From contig NC_012982.1 of the NCBI RefSeq assembly GCF_000023785.1, positions 2,790,001 to 2,854,000 on the forward strand: 64,000 bases of DNA. The letters run 5' to 3'. This stretch comes from Hirschia baltica ATCC 49814. GTDB lineage: Bacteria > Pseudomonadota > Alphaproteobacteria > Caulobacterales > Hyphomonadaceae. This document shows, piece by piece, positions 24,370-33,048 of this stretch. The notes under the pieces are model-generated. The model made no database searches and was not told the DNA's origin. It saw only the letters and a list, made by a program, of their open reading frames with translations. Position numbers and translations under genes: made by a program. How positions within the stretch are numbered: position 1 is the first letter of the stretch; every line of letters begins with the position of its first letter.

Positions 24370-27003
24370 ATGAAGCGGAAACAATTTCTAAAATTGAGCG
24401 CGGCAGTACCAAGTGTGCTTGCGCTGGCAATGGGGCTGTCAGCTAGCGCACAGGAAGCAACACAAACAGAAACACAGGCAGAGGCGCAAACCGAAGAAAA
24501 AGAACGCAGCAGCATAATGATCGACACGATTGTTGTGACGTCCGAGCGCGTATCCTTTACAGAACAAGAAGTGCCAACATCACTCATCACCTTTGATGCA
24601 GGTGACCTTACTGAGTTAGATGCAGGTAATTTCAAAGACTTATCTAACTTCATGCCCAACCTCTCAATTGGTGGAGCAACACCATTTGGTGAGTCAGTGC
24701 CTTTATATTCTATTCGTGGTGTCTCCACCGCTAGTGGACGCGTGTCTGCTGAACCTGGGGTGGCCGTTTATATTGATGGATTATACTACCCAAGAACTAT
24801 GGGCTCACTGTTGAAACTCGTTGATGTTGAATCCGTAGAAATTTCTCGCGGGCCTCAAGGGACACTATTTGGACGAAACTCTACCGCAGGTACAATTCAG
24901 TATAACACAAAAGCTCCAGAATATGAGTTCGGTGCACGCGTTGCTGGTGCTGTTGGTACGAGTAACCGGGCTGATTTAACCGGAATGATCAACATTCCTA
25001 TGGGCGACCGTGCCGCTCTGCGAGTAAATGCAGGTACATGGAACAGAGACGGATATATTAATGTCACAGACCGTGATGGAAATGTTATTCATGACTCTGG
25101 GAATACAGATGAAACCGCCTTTCGGGCAGCTCTGCGTTTAGAGCCAACTGATAAACTAACAATAGACTTATCTGGAACTGTCGCTGAGAGTAACGGATTA
25201 TCTCCTACGCCTATCATTTCAGACTTTTCTGTTCGTCAGGGAGAAGGTGGTATAAATGCTATCAATCCAGGTGACCCAATCCCAATCAATGATGATTCAT
25301 TGTCTCCAGCACTCAGAGGATTGCAGGCCTATTTACAAAACAACGGACTAGACCCTCTGGTCGCTCAAGATCCTAGATTTATCAGTGGTGATAATTACAC
25401 CCGTTCTTTTCCTTGCTATTTAGATCAGGCTACCCCTGTTGAAGGCGACTACATCCCTGCGGATCAACTATGTAAGCTTGAAGACTCGATCAAAAACACC
25501 GCATACAGCTTGAAAGTCGGCTATGACTTTAATGATACTTGGTCGATCAATTATCTAGGTGGAATGATTAAGGGTGAATATTACACGCAGAATGTCTTAT
25601 TTGGTAACCTGTACAATCGTGTAAATGTTACCGAAGTTGATTCTGAATCACACGAATTCACATTGAACTATACTGGCGACAAACTAAAAGCGCTCGGTGG
25701 TGTTTACTTCTTCAAAGAGCAACCTTTTGAGCACACAGGAGACCGTGCCCACTTGATCTTTGGCGCCCCTTTCCAGCAAGGAAATGTAGAAGCGGCCGAA
25801 GAATTCGTTGATGCTCAAGTGGAAACGCAAGCTATCTTTGCAAATATGGTCTATGACTTCTCAGAGAAATTCTCAGTAACCGTCGGTGCGCGTTGTAGTG
25901 AAGATGACAAATCTACCGTTATCGGTTTCTATGACGTCGTAAATGGTGGTGCCGATGAAGTTCCGATTGCAGAAGACTATCCGGGCGCAACAATAGATTG
26001 GGATGGTGATGGCGTCGTTGTTGCAGGCGTAGATGGCTTTAGCGGACAAGCCTACACAAACAACGGCTTTGATGCTTTCACAGGATCAGCGAAATTTGAT
26101 TCTTTTGACTGGCGTGTTTCTGCACGTTACTTTGTCGACCCTGTTAAAATGGTTTATGGAACAGTTTCTACAGGCTTTAAAGGTGGCGGCTTCTCCGACA
26201 ACCTCGTGACCCACGTGCCAGAGCCATCTTGTGGCCCCGGACCTTTGGCATCCGGCTGTGTTGCATATGACACCCCTGTCCGCCCTTACAATCAAGAAGA
26301 CGTTATCAACTACGAAGTAGGTATCAAAGCAGATTGGCTTGATAGCCGCCTGCGGACAAATGCCTCAATCTACGCGATGGACATCAAAGATCATATTGTT
26401 CAGTTCGCTACATTCTACCAGCCTCGTTTTGGTAGCCCTAGTCTTGTTATGACAAATGCTGGTGATGTTGTAATCAGCGGATTTGAAGCAGACGGAGAGT
26501 TCATTTTAAGTGAAAATTGGTCAGTTTCAGGGTCTGTCGGCCACACAAAATACGACTGGAGTAAACTAGATCCTGAATCAGAACTATACTATTTTGACCA
26601 ATGTCCTGACATTGCATTTGAAGATGTAAATGTTGACAATTGTCCGATCCGCGATTCAAAACTCGCGCCAGAATGGAGTTTCTCGGCCGGAGCAAACTTC
26701 AATCGTGATATGTTGGGCGGTGTTGTTAAAGCAGCATTGAACTACGGTTGGACAGATGAAACTGAAGCAAGCAATGGCGATAACTCAGTTAGAATTGATG
26801 CTTATGGGGTAACAAACTTCCGTATTGAATACGATTCAGACGATGAAGCAAACTGGAGTATCGCTCTCGCAGGCTCCAATATTCTAGATGAAGAATACAT
26901 CCTGTCAGGTCTTGAGCTTTCAGGTCAATCTCCAACCTACACATCCACATTTGTTCCATCTCGCGGAGCAGAATGGTCTCTCACATTAGAAAAACGTTTC
27001 TAG
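24370..27003 (+). CDS. TonB-dependent receptor
   Basis: A complete 877-residue outer-membrane receptor. Signal peptide LSAAVPSVLALAMGLSASAQ is followed by a Gln/Glu/Thr-rich linker, TonB box IDTIVVTSERVSFTEQEVP, and a plug with SIRGVSTASGRVSAEPGVAV and EISRGPQGTLFGRNSTAGTI. The barrel ends in SLTLEKRF, with the canonical terminal Phe. I start at the ATG at 24370 because GGGAGGA lies 6-7 bases upstream; an earlier in-frame ATG lacks one. Cys pairs in the extracellular loops and a DWDGDGVVVAGVDG loop suggest a Ca-binding or disulfide-stabilised surface. A terminator follows, so it is monocistronic. Ligand unknown; position suggests an aromatic or plant-derived compound. Confidence 0.93.
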   Translation: MKRKQFLKLSAAVPSVLALAMGLSASAQEATQTETQAEAQTEEKERSSIMIDTIVVTSERVSFTEQEVPTSLITFDAGDLTELDAGNFKDLSNFMPNLSIGGATPFGESVPLYSIRGVSTASGRVSAEPGVAVYIDGLYYPRTMGSLLKLVDVESVEISRGPQGTLFGRNSTAGTIQYNTKAPEYEFGARVAGAVGTSNRADLTGMINIPMGDRAALRVNAGTWNRDGYINVTDRDGNVIHDSGNTDETAFRAALRLEPTDKLTIDLSGTVAESNGLSPTPIISDFSVRQGEGGINAINPGDPIPINDDSLSPALRGLQAYLQNNGLDPLVAQDPRFISGDNYTRSFPCYLDQATPVEGDYIPADQLCKLEDSIKNTAYSLKVGYDFNDTWSINYLGGMIKGEYYTQNVLFGNLYNRVNVTEVDSESHEFTLNYTGDKLKALGGVYFFKEQPFEHTGDRAHLIFGAPFQQGNVEAAEEFVDAQVETQAIFANMVYDFSEKFSVTVGARCSEDDKSTVIGFYDVVNGGADEVPIAEDYPGATIDWDGDGVVVAGVDGFSGQAYTNNGFDAFTGSAKFDSFDWRVSARYFVDPVKMVYGTVSTGFKGGGFSDNLVTHVPEPSCGPGPLASGCVAYDTPVRPYNQEDVINYEVGIKADWLDSRLRTNASIYAMDIKDHIVQFATFYQPRFGSPSLVMTNAGDVVISGFEADGEFILSENWSVSGSVGHTKYDWSKLDPESELYYFDQCPDIAFEDVNVDNCPIRDSKLAPEWSFSAGANFNRDMLGGVVKAALNYGWTDETEASNGDNSVRIDAYGVTNFRIEYDSDDEANWSIALAGSNILDEEYILSGLELSGQSPTYTSTFVPSRGAEWSLTLEKRF

Positions 27004-27028
27004 AAGCAATTTAGAACCTAAACCCAAA

Positions 27029-27066
27029 ATAAGCCGCGCGATTTAGATCGGGCGGCTTATATTTTT
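27029..27066 (+). terminator. Rho-independent terminator of the TonB receptor gene
   Basis: ATAAGCCGCGCG (27029-27040) pairs with CGGGCGGCTTAT (27049-27060) with one mismatch, followed by ATTTTTC. Confidence 0.85.
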
Positions 27067-27083
27067 CACTAGAAAAAATTAGT

Positions 27084-27461
27084 CTATTTAGTTTTTTGCA
27101 AGCTCTCTATTGTTTTCTTCATCTCAATGTTTTCACGTCGCATAGCTCCGTATTTGGGATATAAACCACGCACAAAATATTGATATAAAGACAGGTTCTC
27201 AATATCATTTCCACGATCGCGAGCCAGCTGGCTTATGAGATTTTCAGAGTCAGTCTGCCATATTCCAGAATGAGTCAAAACAGCAGGAAAAGAAGGCTTT
27301 ATACCGCTCTTTTCCATGTCTATCCTTATCGCTGTATGCCGAGAAGTTCCGTGCTCGAAAACTTCAATATCATACTCTTTGGATAATCCGGTTTCACTTA
27401 AAAATATGTACAATTTCAAGCAGTGTGGACAGCCACTTTTCAAAAACAATTGCGACTTCAA
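27084..27461 (-). CDS. Glutaredoxin / GST N-terminal-like thioredoxin-fold protein
   Basis: A short (125 aa) protein starting with a beta-strand and a redox CPHC motif (LFLKSGCPHCLKLYIFLSE), the glutaredoxin or GST N-terminal pattern. FPAVLTHSGIWQTDSENLIS matches the cis-Pro and glutathione-binding turn. The C-terminal helix is basic and polar (KKTIESLQK). No GST helical domain follows, so it may be a glutaredoxin-like or maleylpyruvate-isomerase-like fragment. The start appears to be TTG at 27461 with GGAG 9 bases upstream; no ATG precedes the fold. It is transcribed away from the LigJ operon and shares its upstream region. Glutathione-linked isomerisation of ring-cleavage products is a possibility, unproven. 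Confidence 0.65.
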   Translation of the reverse strand: MKSQLFLKSGCPHCLKLYIFLSETGLSKEYDIEVFEHGTSRHTAIRIDMEKSGIKPSFPAVLTHSGIWQTDSENLISQLARDRGNDIENLSLYQYFVRGLYPKYGAMRRENIEMKKTIESLQKTK

Positions 27462-27732
27462 GATACAATACTCCGATCTTAATAACTGTTTCTATTGTAC
27501 AAATTTCCACCTAAATGCCCCATATCCCTCATTTGTTGGATGCTCTGATACAATATTGGATATAAACATTTTCACGATTTCTGTTCGAACTCTAAACGAA
27601 TACACTTTCACTGGGTAAATATAGGCTCGCCACAGTATGTTCTTATGCAGCATGCCTCAAATTCTATACCCCAAGCCTGAAATTGATCAGCTAAGCTGGA
27701 AGAAAGAATAATTACAATCTTCAGAGGCTTAC

Positions 27733-28758
27733 ATGATTATCGATTGCCATGGTCACTTCACTACAGTCCCCCAGTCTTTTAGAGATTGGAGACAAAAGCA
27801 GGTACAGTATGCTGATGATCCTGTGAATGCTCCCAAAGTATCCGGAGCACATGTAACTGATGATGAAATCCGTGAAGGTGTTGGCAATGGCCAGCTAAAA
27901 CTCCAGCAAGACCGAGGGAGCAATCTTACACTCTTCTCTCCTATCGCGGGATTGATGAGCCACCATTTAGGCAATGAACGCACTGCACTTGAATGGGCAG
28001 AAGTGTCAAACAATCTTGTGCGCCGTGTGGCTGACCTTTACCCAGATAATTTCGTGCCGGTATGTCAGCTGCCACAAACGCCTCATGCACCTCCGGAAAA
28101 TAGTATTCCTGAATTACGTCGCTGTGTAGAAGAGATGGGATTTGTTGGCTGTAACCTAAACCCGGACCCTACTGGGGGGTATTGGACAGGTAAGCCTATG
28201 ACGGATCGCTCTTGGTATCCTGTCTATGAAGCTTTGTGTGATTTAGATGTTCCAGCCATGATCCACGTTGCAGCCTCCTGCAACCCCAACTTTCACGGCA
28301 CTGGTGCACACTATTTAAACGCAGACACCTCCGTATTTATGCAAATATTGCAAAGCGATTTATTTAAAGATTTCCCAAATTTACGCTTTGTGATTCCGCA
28401 CGGTGGCGGAGCAGTTCCTTATCACTGGGGTCGCTATCGCGGAATGTCTCTTGAAATGGCCAACAGACCACTTGAAGGCCTCCTCGACAACATATTTTTC
28501 GATACATGTGTTTACCATCACCCTGGCATCGAACTCCTGACAAAAGTCATCCCAACAAGCAATGTATTGTTTGGCTCTGAAATGGTTGGGGCAGTGCGCG
28601 GTAAAGACCCCAACACCGGTCATTATTTTGATGATACAAAACGCTATCTGGATGCTTGTGATGCCCTCTCCGATGCGGATCGTCAGAAAATTTTCGAAGA
28701 CAATGCACGAAGAGTTTACCCAAGATTAGATGCCCACCTAAAAGCAAAAGGTAAATAA
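27733..28758 (+). CDS. ligJ: 4-oxalomesaconate hydratase, LigJ
   Basis: A zinc amidohydrolase-superfamily hydratase that adds water to 4-oxalomesaconate to give 4-carboxy-4-hydroxy-2-oxoadipate, in the protocatechuate/gallate 4,5-cleavage pathway. The whole sequence closely resembles Sphingobium LigJ as I remember it: IIDCHGHF with metal His6 and His8, a third ligand His178 (AMIHVAASCNP), GCNLNPDP, FIIPHGGGAVPYHWGR-like loop, and Glu283 (LFGSEMVGAVRG). The length of 341 matches. AGAGG precedes the ATG. It opens a seven-gene rightward operon ending at 35510. This is the most specific functional assignment in the window and fixes the pathway type. Confidence 0.93.
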   Translation: MIIDCHGHFTTVPQSFRDWRQKQVQYADDPVNAPKVSGAHVTDDEIREGVGNGQLKLQQDRGSNLTLFSPIAGLMSHHLGNERTALEWAEVSNNLVRRVADLYPDNFVPVCQLPQTPHAPPENSIPELRRCVEEMGFVGCNLNPDPTGGYWTGKPMTDRSWYPVYEALCDLDVPAMIHVAASCNPNFHGTGAHYLNADTSVFMQILQSDLFKDFPNLRFVIPHGGGAVPYHWGRYRGMSLEMANRPLEGLLDNIFFDTCVYHHPGIELLTKVIPTSNVLFGSEMVGAVRGKDPNTGHYFDDTKRYLDACDALSDADRQKIFEDNARRVYPRLDAHLKAKGK

Positions 28759-28784
28759 TAACAAATAATTAGGGAGCACACATC

Positions 28785-29639
28785 GTGACCAATCATATTA
28801 TTGATATTCACCCACATATAATATCAGGTGACTTAGAAACTTATCCGCCGTCTCCTCTTTTCGGCATTCGCTCGGATTGGTCTCAGGAACGTCCCTGTAC
28901 AGCTGAAACGCTAATAGAAGCAATGGACGAAGCCGGCGTTAGCAAAGCGGCTGTTGTGCACAGCTCAACAACATATGGCTTTGACAATAGTTATGTCGTT
29001 GACGGATGTAATAAATTTGCAGATCGCCTCATTGCTGTCGGCTCTGTTGATGTACTTACGTCAGATGCATGCGATCAAATCACAGCTTGGAATAAAAAGG
29101 GGCTTGCCGGACTACGTCTATTTACAGGCGGAAGCACAAAAGCTTTTGACCCAAGCGAACTTGACGATCCTCGCTCTTTTGCAGCATGGGAATTACTAGA
29201 AGAACTTGGTCTGCCAATGTGTATTCAGACAGGCCCTATCGGCCTGCCACAAGTGAGCATGTTAGCGAAAAAATTCCCGCGTGCGAATATCATTCTAGAC
29301 CATTTAGGTCGCCCAGATGTTCTAGATGGACCTCCTTACAACAACGCTCAAAGCCTTTTTGACATTGCAGACATCCCTAACATCTACCTCAAACTGACAC
29401 CGCGTATTTTTGGGGATGTTAAAAAAGGTAAAGCAAGCGCTGAAACTTTCTTCCCGAAAGTTGTATCCGTTTTTGGATCTGACCGCATGGCGTGGGGTTC
29501 CAATTTCCCAACATCGCCAGGAAGCCTGACAGAAATACTTGCTACAGCGCAAGCAGGGCTGGCGAGCTTAACCGATAAAGACCGCAACTGGATATTTTCA
29601 CAAACAGCCCTCAAACTATATCCCGGACTGTCTGCATAA
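28785..29639 (+). CDS. Amidohydrolase-2 family hydrolase, LigI-like (possible 2-pyrone-4,6-dicarboxylate lactonase)
   Basis: A TIM-barrel amidohydrolase of the COG3618 group, which includes 2-pyrone-4,6-dicarboxylate lactonase LigI. It has IIDIHPHI (metal-type HxH) at the N-terminus, ILDHLGRPDVLDGPP near residue 170 (shared with LigI), and MAWGSNFPTSPG near 230. In most family members the last motif is GSDWP with a catalytic Asp; here it is Asn, as I recall in a subset of relatives. The start is GTG with AGGGAG upstream, 26 bases after ligJ. Position directly after ligJ supports hydrolysis of a lactone intermediate, but sequence identity with LigI outside motifs looks modest, so other lactones are possible. 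Confidence 0.82.
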   Translation: MTNHIIDIHPHIISGDLETYPPSPLFGIRSDWSQERPCTAETLIEAMDEAGVSKAAVVHSSTTYGFDNSYVVDGCNKFADRLIAVGSVDVLTSDACDQITAWNKKGLAGLRLFTGGSTKAFDPSELDDPRSFAAWELLEELGLPMCIQTGPIGLPQVSMLAKKFPRANIILDHLGRPDVLDGPPYNNAQSLFDIADIPNIYLKLTPRIFGDVKKGKASAETFFPKVVSVFGSDRMAWGSNFPTSPGSLTEILATAQAGLASLTDKDRNWIFSQTALKLYPGLSA

Positions 29640-29689
29640 AGACAATAAACAAGCAAACATCCAAATAATAAAAGACTGGGGAGAGAAAC

Positions 29690-31009
29690 GTGAATAAACC
29701 AAGCACAAAAACAGAGCCCGACCAACCACGAGCATCATCCCTGCCTCCCCATTTGAAATGGATAACATTGGGCATATTGGCGCTTGGAGCATTGATTGGT
29801 TTCTTTGACAGAACCAATATCTCCTCAGCACTCGCTGTTGACGCTTTCAAAGCTCATTTTGCTTTGTCAGATGTAGATCGAGGCTGGATTAATTCAGCTT
29901 TCTTCTGGTCATATGCCCTCTTTCAAGTTCCGATGGGATATGTAGTTGATAGATATGGGGTCAAAAGACCCTATGCAATTTGTTTTGCAATATGGTGTAT
30001 CGCCTCTGCCTCAATCGGATTGATGTCAGCACTGTGGGGCCTCATTGTCTTGCGCCTGATTATTGGTGCAGCCGAAGCTGTCGTCGTTCCTGCCAGTTAT
30101 CGTTGGATTAGATCAAATTTTGATCCAAATGAAAGCGGAACGGCCGTTGGTATCTACATGCTCGGAACCAAATTTGGTCCAGCTTTTGGGGCACCAATAG
30201 CAGCATGGTTGATTGTTACAATGAACTGGCAACTCATGTTCATCGTCACGGGTATAGCAGGTTTACTATGGCTAATTCCGTGGATCTTTATTGTTAAAAA
30301 CGATATGCCCGAACAATTTAGCAGGACTGGAAACAATAAGAAAAAATCGCCCATCCCTGTTAAATCAATACTTTCAAGCCCTCTCATATGGGGCACGCTC
30401 GTTATCAATTTTTGCTATAACTATTTCACATTTTTCTGCATGACATGGATGCCATCATATCTTGTCGAGCAACGCGGATTAACCCTAAAAGAAATGGGCC
30501 TGTATACTTTCTTTAGCTTTGCAGGCATCGCTATTGTCGCCTTAACGGCGGGTTGGACAGCTGACAGACTTATAGCAAAATTTGGACGTGCCATTCTTAT
30601 TAGGAAAGCCTTTGTTGTTGCCGGCTTCGCATGTGCATGTACCGTATTATTGGGTGCGCGTGCCGAAACGGTTGAAGAAGCTCTCTTCTGGAATATTGCA
30701 TCGCTATCCGGTTTAGGTCTGACGACAGCCAACAATTTAGTGTTGTGTACACTGACCTTGATACCAAAAGAAATAACTGGTGTCGTCAAAGGTTTTCAGA
30801 ACGTCGCATCAGCATCAGCGGGCATATTAGCACCAATCATCACAGGTTGGCTGCTCCATAAATCAGGCTCCTACCTAGCTCCTATGACACTGATTTTTGT
30901 CTTCCTGATTATCGGTGCAACAACCGTTCTTCTGGTCTTGAGACCTGAATGGGCTCCCAAAGTTACACCGGAAGCCAATACCGATATCGACGAAGCAAAG
31001 TCGACATAA
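29690..31009 (+). CDS. MFS transporter, anion:cation symporter (ACS) family
   Basis: A 12-helix major facilitator of 439 residues. The family signature is ALIGFFDRTNISSAL in helix 1 (the FxDRxNIS motif of ACS members), VPMGYVVDRYGVKRPYA in the loop 2-3 motif, and a second-half loop AGWTADRLIAKFG. ACS transporters take up organic anions such as phthalate, 4-hydroxybenzoate, hexuronates and tartrate. The start is GTG with GGGGAGAG upstream. It lies within the LigJ operon, so it is a good candidate importer for the aromatic substrate or an intermediate, in parallel to the TctCAB system at 10433-13613. Confidence 0.9.
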   Translation: MNKPSTKTEPDQPRASSLPPHLKWITLGILALGALIGFFDRTNISSALAVDAFKAHFALSDVDRGWINSAFFWSYALFQVPMGYVVDRYGVKRPYAICFAIWCIASASIGLMSALWGLIVLRLIIGAAEAVVVPASYRWIRSNFDPNESGTAVGIYMLGTKFGPAFGAPIAAWLIVTMNWQLMFIVTGIAGLLWLIPWIFIVKNDMPEQFSRTGNNKKKSPIPVKSILSSPLIWGTLVINFCYNYFTFFCMTWMPSYLVEQRGLTLKEMGLYTFFSFAGIAIVALTAGWTADRLIAKFGRAILIRKAFVVAGFACACTVLLGARAETVEEALFWNIASLSGLGLTTANNLVLCTLTLIPKEITGVVKGFQNVASASAGILAPIITGWLLHKSGSYLAPMTLIFVFLIIGATTVLLVLRPEWAPKVTPEANTDIDEAKST

Positions 31010-31098
31010 AATTGTAATTAAAATCAATCGCTCACCACGTCTTTTTGATCCCTCCCCAGCAAAAATGACATGTATTGTGATAAAAAAGGAAATTACCA

Positions 31099-32085
31099 AT
31101 GGCCGAAATAGTATTTGGAATGGCACAACCACACAGCGGCATGCTGGGCCAGCCCCCTGAAGACTGGCTCACCAATGGCGAACGTGATCGCAACAATAAA
31201 AAAATGCTCTGGTATCGCAATAAACGCTGGGACTATGAAGACCTAGAAGCTGAACGTGGACCAGAAAATTTCGAACCGTTCCTTACGTTGGAGGAACGCA
31301 CACAACGTCAAGCACGTAATCACGCTGCCATTCAAAAGATGAAAGAGGCTTATGAGGCCGCAAATGTAGATGTTGCGATTATTCTGGGCAAGGACCAGCA
31401 AGAAATCTTCACGCACATGTCTCCTTCAATCGCAATATACAGTGGTGAGGAAGTACATAACGGTCCACCACAGCGCCCTGTATTTGCGCCAGACAAACCA
31501 GTTACACACAATTGCCACCCAGAGCTTGCCAACTATCTCATCAAAAATTTTGAGAAAGACGGCTTTGACATCACTGACCTATTCTCATGGCCAGATAATG
31601 TTTGGATGAAACCCGCTGCCCCTATCGTGCCGCATGCTTTCAGCTTCATCTACCATCAAATTATGAGTGATAATCCACCTCCACATGTGCCAATTCTCAT
31701 GAATTGTTTCTACGAACCGACGCAGCCCCCAATGTGGCGCTGTATTGATTTTGGAAAGTCACTTGTAAAAGCCATTAAGGATTGGGATTCAGATGCGCGC
31801 GTCGCCATTATCGCATCAGGTGGCCTGTCTCACTTCGTATGTGACGAAGAATTTGACCGTAAAATCATAGAAATGCTTGGCAATTATGATTTTGAAGGTC
31901 TCTCCGCACTACCCGAAACTAGCTATCAGTCCGGCACATCAGAAATCAAACTCTACACATCTGTTATGATGGCACTCAAAGATGCTGGCGCAAAGATGAC
32001 GCTTGTAGACTATGTCCCAAGCTACCGAACTCCAGCAGGAACCGGAGAAGGCATGGGCTTCATGTATTGGAGCACAGACAAATAA
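31099..32085 (+). CDS. Class III extradiol dioxygenase, LigB superfamily, second type
   Basis: A 328-residue single-chain member of the LigB superfamily. It keeps His12 (GMAQPHSGML), ASGGLSHFVCDEEFDR with the acid/base His near residue 243, APIVPHAFSF near 178, and a late Glu in SGTSEIKLYTS. At the position where LigB has the second iron His (DHG), the sequence is GKDQQEIF with Gln; I recall the same DQ motif in other long LigB-like proteins, so it is probably a subgroup trait. Ribosome site AAGGAAA. It lies in the LigJ operon between an MFS importer and an aldolase, so ring cleavage of a carboxylated di- or trihydroxybenzoate is expected. Iron coordination needs experimental confirmation. 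Confidence 0.85.
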   Translation: MAEIVFGMAQPHSGMLGQPPEDWLTNGERDRNNKKMLWYRNKRWDYEDLEAERGPENFEPFLTLEERTQRQARNHAAIQKMKEAYEAANVDVAIILGKDQQEIFTHMSPSIAIYSGEEVHNGPPQRPVFAPDKPVTHNCHPELANYLIKNFEKDGFDITDLFSWPDNVWMKPAAPIVPHAFSFIYHQIMSDNPPPHVPILMNCFYEPTQPPMWRCIDFGKSLVKAIKDWDSDARVAIIASGGLSHFVCDEEFDRKIIEMLGNYDFEGLSALPETSYQSGTSEIKLYTSVMMALKDAGAKMTLVDYVPSYRTPAGTGEGMGFMYWSTDK

Positions 32086-32177
32086 CCGGTCATTAATTTG
32101 AACAATGCCTCGTCACTTTAAAAGACTATGGCACCAATTTTCTCTTACACGACTTCTATTCCTGAGGGACACCCCAA

Positions 32178-33035
32178 ATGGCTGACACACGATTAAACGG
32201 TATTATCCGTGCCTTTGAGTCAAACAAACCCGCTTTTACAGCTTTTTCAAAGTTGGATAAACAAGCTGCAATTGAGATGACTGATTCACCTTATGACGGC
32301 ATCATCTTCGAAATGGAGCACAATCCATATGATGTCGCTGGCTTAGGCGATGCTCTTCAATACATGCTGAACCGCAAACAAATCGCACAATCTGGCTCAG
32401 TTGCGCCCAATGTAACACCGATTGCACGTATACCCGCCAATGGTGTTGAGATGAATCAGGCATTTGCCAAACAAGTTCTTGATCGCGGTGTGTATGGCGT
32501 GGTTTGGCCACACGTTGCGACAGTAGAGCAAGCTTATAATGCCGTGGCTTCATGTCGTTATGGTCGTCCAAAGAATGCGCCTTTGTACGAACCCAAAGGT
32601 GTACGTGGCGATGGTCCCGCTACAGCAGCTCGATATTGGGGATTAAGCCAAGCTGAATATTATGCAAAAGCAGATGTTTGGCCACTCGTACCACATGGTG
32701 AAATTCTTGTAGGACTAATGTGCGAAAGCACACAGGCAATTGAAAATCTTGATGATATTCTTTCGAATGTTCCAGGAATAGGCTTCATCCTAATCGGTGA
32801 AGGAGATCTTTCTCAAGAGCTTGGTTTCCCTCGCCAATACGACCATCCTGAAGTTGTTGAAGCAATGGCTAAGATCGTTGCAATTTGTCACAAGCACAAT
32901 GTTGTCGTGGGCAATCCACACACAAACTCGGGCAATGTGGAACGCTTAATTAGTGAAGGATATCGCTTTTTGATGTCCCCTCCCAAGCGCAGCTATGGCG
33001 TTGTCGGCGAAGGCCGCGAAATGGCCGGATACTAA
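32178..33035 (+). CDS. HpcH/HpaI family aldolase
   Basis: A class II (metal-dependent) pyruvate aldolase-like protein of 285 residues. It has the active-site Arg (TPIARIPANG), GVYGVVWPHVATVEQA, the metal Glu (GLMCESTQAIENLDD) and metal Asp (IGEGDLSQELG), followed by GNPHTNSGNVERLI and a repeated-Gly C-terminus. HpaI-type enzymes split 4-hydroxy-2-oxo acids into pyruvate and an aldehyde or keto acid. Downstream of LigJ it could cleave 4-carboxy-4-hydroxy-2-oxoadipate to pyruvate and oxaloacetate, replacing LigK, which is from a different (RraA-like) family and is not seen here. Its stop is 13 bases before the ThDP-enzyme start. Confidence 0.88.
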   Translation: MADTRLNGIIRAFESNKPAFTAFSKLDKQAAIEMTDSPYDGIIFEMEHNPYDVAGLGDALQYMLNRKQIAQSGSVAPNVTPIARIPANGVEMNQAFAKQVLDRGVYGVVWPHVATVEQAYNAVASCRYGRPKNAPLYEPKGVRGDGPATAARYWGLSQAEYYAKADVWPLVPHGEILVGLMCESTQAIENLDDILSNVPGIGFILIGEGDLSQELGFPRQYDHPEVVEAMAKIVAICHKHNVVVGNPHTNSGNVERLISEGYRFLMSPPKRSYGVVGEGREMAGY

Positions 33036-33048
33036 TAAGGAAATTGTC

